Below, one piece after another: positions 63,101-64,000 of a stretch of 64,000 nt of DNA. The position numbers and the translations under genes are program-made. The notes beneath the pieces were generated by a model. That model was not told where the DNA came from. It made no database searches and saw only the letters and a program-made list of their open reading frames with translations. Within the stretch, counting starts at the first letter, position 1. Each line of letters begins with the position of its first letter. The DNA comes from Phaeocystidibacter sp965659415 (GTDB lineage Bacteria > Bacteroidota > Bacteroidia > Flavobacteriales > Schleiferiaceae): positions 62,001-126,000 of the forward strand of contig CBFHVA010000005.1 of the NCBI GenBank assembly GCA_965659415.1, written 5' to 3'.

Positions 63101-63451
63101 CTAGGATTTACCGATGAGAATGGTGACCCAATGAGCTCACGAAGTAATCAAGTTTGTGTGGATCATGATTCGAGAGGTTTCTATCCGAACGCATTCTCAC
63201 CCAATAGTGCCGTAGCTACGAACCGAATTTGGAGACCGCGAATGCTGTTCGAGAAAGACTCTGAATATAGCTTGAGTATTGTGAACCGTTGGGGAGCTGC
63301 TGTTTTCCAATCCGTTGACCCGAATGAAGGTTGGGATGGTACCTTTGGCGGTGAAGAACAACCAGCAGGTGTATACTACTTTATTGTTCGCTACCGTTCT
63401 GTGGAAGGTAAGCTGAAAGAAGATCGCGGCTCAATTACGTTAATTCGATAG
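60107..63451 (+). CDS. Giant secreted protein, paralog of the upstream gene
   Basis: 1114 residues from the ATG at 60107 (MKRLSFLLIILFSSL, a good signal peptide); the open frame begins at a TTG 39 bases earlier. The architecture matches the neighbour: SHLYGGEIWWEC, Ig/FN3-like domains, then the type B sorting domain (FYPNAFSPNS, YSLSIVNRWGAAVFQS, EGWDGTFGGEEQPAGVYYFIVRY, GSITLIR). The two proteins are alike along the full length, and the genes share long stretches of near-identical DNA, such as 26 bases around 57015 and 60570. I infer a tandem duplication followed by divergence. Confidence 0.92.
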   Translation: MKRLSFLLIILFSSLTVDASHLYGGEIWWECLPNGSYVFYGRIYRDCTGIPFNPSSITLSSNSPAGSIQCFMQPGFPRDVSPSIGNACGTNAITCAGTNPPNGSMEESLFKSNPVILNGVPPATGWHFTWSNCARPSMTNLTGFPCYFLRAFMFPYNDGTGNRNANPCFDNSPEFLEAPKVATCSGYPFSYNNFAFDQELDSLYFEWAQPLNNGFTTPVPFVAPYTFTNPVPGIQNFAQDAGQVDINTALTGKYATCMKATAYKFGQKVAEVYRDIPIILLSCPTSTNDPPTLNVINDPLPAPQLTPVTQNGDTLFYEMTVVAGDSIHFRMQSFDNDFTPSFTPQTIKFIGQGGNLGQPLNNPSTCLFNPPCATIVPGTGQTGFTSFLQNNVNFSWQTDCDHLSFNPIAGGSARSQYLFYFKMEDNFCPAPSFKLITARINVISPAPVAPDLSNSCLNYDAATNEITVNFTGPTAADTAQNFDYYVVYRGDDQGNFVGYDTIYDFTATSYTDVNPDTINRFYYMRTNGGCGQESISSDTLSVIDLSLTPFPATGAYEAQLSWTSPYTDGRVVDYEVWRQVFGTNNWQMITTTSDTTYDDQVDLCKEYMQYQIRIAGACGSFTRQDTFQDAINSDTLEIKYASVINGWAQLEFPASPSGDVVEYHILRNDGGNWITMDIVPVGTATPYSIPTSNAANAAERYRVISVDSCGNFADTNAVLTHTTMYLDGDLNPCDGIMRLTWNRYINWPGDVREYTIFADITPPGGVPNNGVLIATNANDDTTYVHDDLIQGAQYCYYIVATDTSGLITSRSSEVCINSNVVIRSQLQYMARTTVQNDGSVELWAFIDGNADVDEYQVQRAEEELGPWITLGVIPKPTAAPYQIRFTDFSASTSDTRYIYRVRSDNACGGVDTVSNFGTNVLLEVSPNENLTNQLKWNRYRNYDGNVSYSVYRSEGDNGGFTEVVTGLTDTNYTDNIRPFGEGDGVFCYYVVAVESNNSLGFTDENGDPMSSRSNQVCVDHDSRGFYPNAFSPNSAVATNRIWRPRMLFEKDSEYSLSIVNRWGAAVFQSVDPNEGWDGTFGGEEQPAGVYYFIVRYRSVEGKLKEDRGSITLIR

Positions 63452-63477
63452 TCAGTATCGGTTAATCATCGCGCTCT

Positions 63478-63504
63478 AAACCCCGCCATTCGGTGGGGTT
63501 TTTT
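63478..63504 (+). terminator. Rho-independent terminator
   Basis: AAACCCCGCC / GGTGGGGTTT stem with one G-T pair and a 4-base loop, then T. Resembles the terminator after the upstream paralog. Confidence 0.9.
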
Positions 63505-63551
63505 GCTTCTATTTAGATTTTCTTTCACAACTTCCACAAGCACTCAATGCT

Positions 63552-63559
63552 TATATTTG
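63552..63559 (+). promoter_or_regulatory. Probable -7 box of the isomerase gene
   Basis: TATATTTG matches TAnnTTTG, 26 bases before the ATG at 63586. No TTG is seen 19 bases upstream. Confidence 0.5.
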
Positions 63560-63585
63560 CTACCCTTCTAAGATTGATAAATACA

Positions 63586-64000
63586 ATGAAGAACTACTTT
63601 CTGATTGCTGCTGTATCACTTACGGCACTGGCTAATGCTCAAGATGATGTGCTCTTTACCGTTGAAGGTGAAGAGGTTACTGTTGAGGAGTTTTCGTACG
63701 TGTACAACAAGAACAAGGATGTTGGGAGGGAAATTGATCCAAAAACTCCAGAAGAATACCTCGAGCTCTACATCAATTTTAAGCTGAAGGTTCATCAAGC
63801 TGAAGAACTGGGCATGGATACGATTCCGAGCTTTCTTCGTGAGTTTAACTCGTACCAAGAGCAACTCTCTCGTCCGTACATGACGGTGAAAGAGGTGAAT
63901 GAGCAGATTTTAAGAGAGGCATATAACCATATGGCTTGGGATGTCCGCGCTAGTCACATCATGCTTGATTTGCCTGAAAACGCATTACCTGCTGATACCC
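63586..64000 (+). CDS. Parvulin/SurA-type peptidylprolyl isomerase, 3' end outside window
   Basis: The visible 138 residues run off the end. Signal peptide about 1-18 (MKNYFLIAAVSLTALANAQ). Then VLFTVEGEEVTVEEFSYVYNKN and EYLELYINFKLKVHQAEELGMD, the N-terminal chaperone helices of periplasmic PpiC/SurA proteins in Bacteroidota, and the beginning of the first parvulin domain (VRASHIMLDLPENA). These fold outer-membrane proteins in the periplasm. The visible part has no frameshift. Confidence 0.85.
   Translation, partial: MKNYFLIAAVSLTALANAQDDVLFTVEGEEVTVEEFSYVYNKNKDVGREIDPKTPEEYLELYINFKLKVHQAEELGMDTIPSFLREFNSYQEQLSRPYMTVKEVNEQILREAYNHMAWDVRASHIMLDLPENALPADT

Noticed and set aside
1..64000. tRNA, rRNA, CRISPR arrays, insertion sequences or prophage
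   Set aside because: None seen by eye: no repeated spacer pattern, no transposase or integrase motif, no cloverleaf recognised. A tRNAscan and repeat search would settle it.

Overview
The window is a chromosomal segment of a pigmented, probably marine member of the Bacteroidota, most likely Flavobacteriales. The evidence is two giant secreted proteins with the gliding-motility / type IX secretion type B C-terminal domain, carotenoid genes of the crtZ, crtY (fused c/d type), crtD and cruF families, an rpsP gene with a long acidic tail, promoter boxes of the Bacteroidota type (TTG, 19 bases, TAnnTTTG), and families largely confined to this phylum (DUF4476, DUF4252-like, BetR-like, 7TM-DISM kinases). 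I saw no tRNA, rRNA, CRISPR array, transposase or prophage gene. No stretch without a gene is longer than about 280 bases, so this looks like core chromosome with a few accessory-looking modules.

Layout. 1-4.4 kb: the end of a LysM/periplasmic-binding protein, convergent with a VWA-MoxR ATPase pair. 4.4-10.9 kb: OsmC, dipeptidase PepD, an exported peroxiredoxin followed without a gap by crtZ and a lycopene cyclase, an SRPBCC protein and a dipeptidyl peptidase III lipoprotein. 10.9-12.5 kb: a phosphorelay cluster of Hpt, LytTR regulator and a single-domain regulator split by a frameshift. 12.6-16 kb: TerC, a small membrane-anchored protein, then crtD-cruF. 16-18.8 kb: a DUF4252-like / PadR / PspC operon with its own operator-like repeats. 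18.8-25.3 kb: NRDE protein, NDH-2, DinB, three poorly known exported or small proteins, EttA and an ABM-like protein. 25.5-35.8 kb: guaB, a BetR-like regulator, a CsgG-like secreted protein, acs, pckA, DUF423, DUF4476 and a saccharopine dehydrogenase. 35.9-42.8 kb: rpsP-rimM-membrane protein-trmN, then a PLP beta-synthase / signal-less binding protein / RND exporter operon. 43-49.6 kb: a signalling island. 49.6-56.4 kb: S1/P1 nuclease, YceI, porin, sugar acetyltransferase, acyl-CoA dehydrogenase and an atypical Nramp. 56.5-63.5 kb: tandem paralogous giant secreted proteins, then the start of a parvulin-type isomerase that runs off the window.

How genes fit together. CrtZ, lycopene cyclase, CrtD and CruF are the enzymes expected for turning lycopene/gamma-carotene into a monocyclic hydroxylated carotenoid of the saproxanthin/myxol type; the early crtB and crtI genes are not here. 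Acs and PckA sit side by side (acetate activation and gluconeogenesis).

The strongest candidate for something undescribed is the divergent island at 43.0-49.6 kb. On the plus strand five closely spaced genes encode an E1/ThiF-like adenylating enzyme, a GNAT-fold protein resembling acyl-amino-acid or acyl-homoserine-lactone synthases, a 7TM-DISM histidine kinase, a receiver-histidine kinase hybrid and a stand-alone receiver. On the minus strand a receiver paralogous to the hybrid's receiver abuts an Rrf2 regulator with a cysteine cluster. My inference is a unit that makes a small molecule, senses a ligand and relays phosphate; only the gene content and spacing are directly seen.
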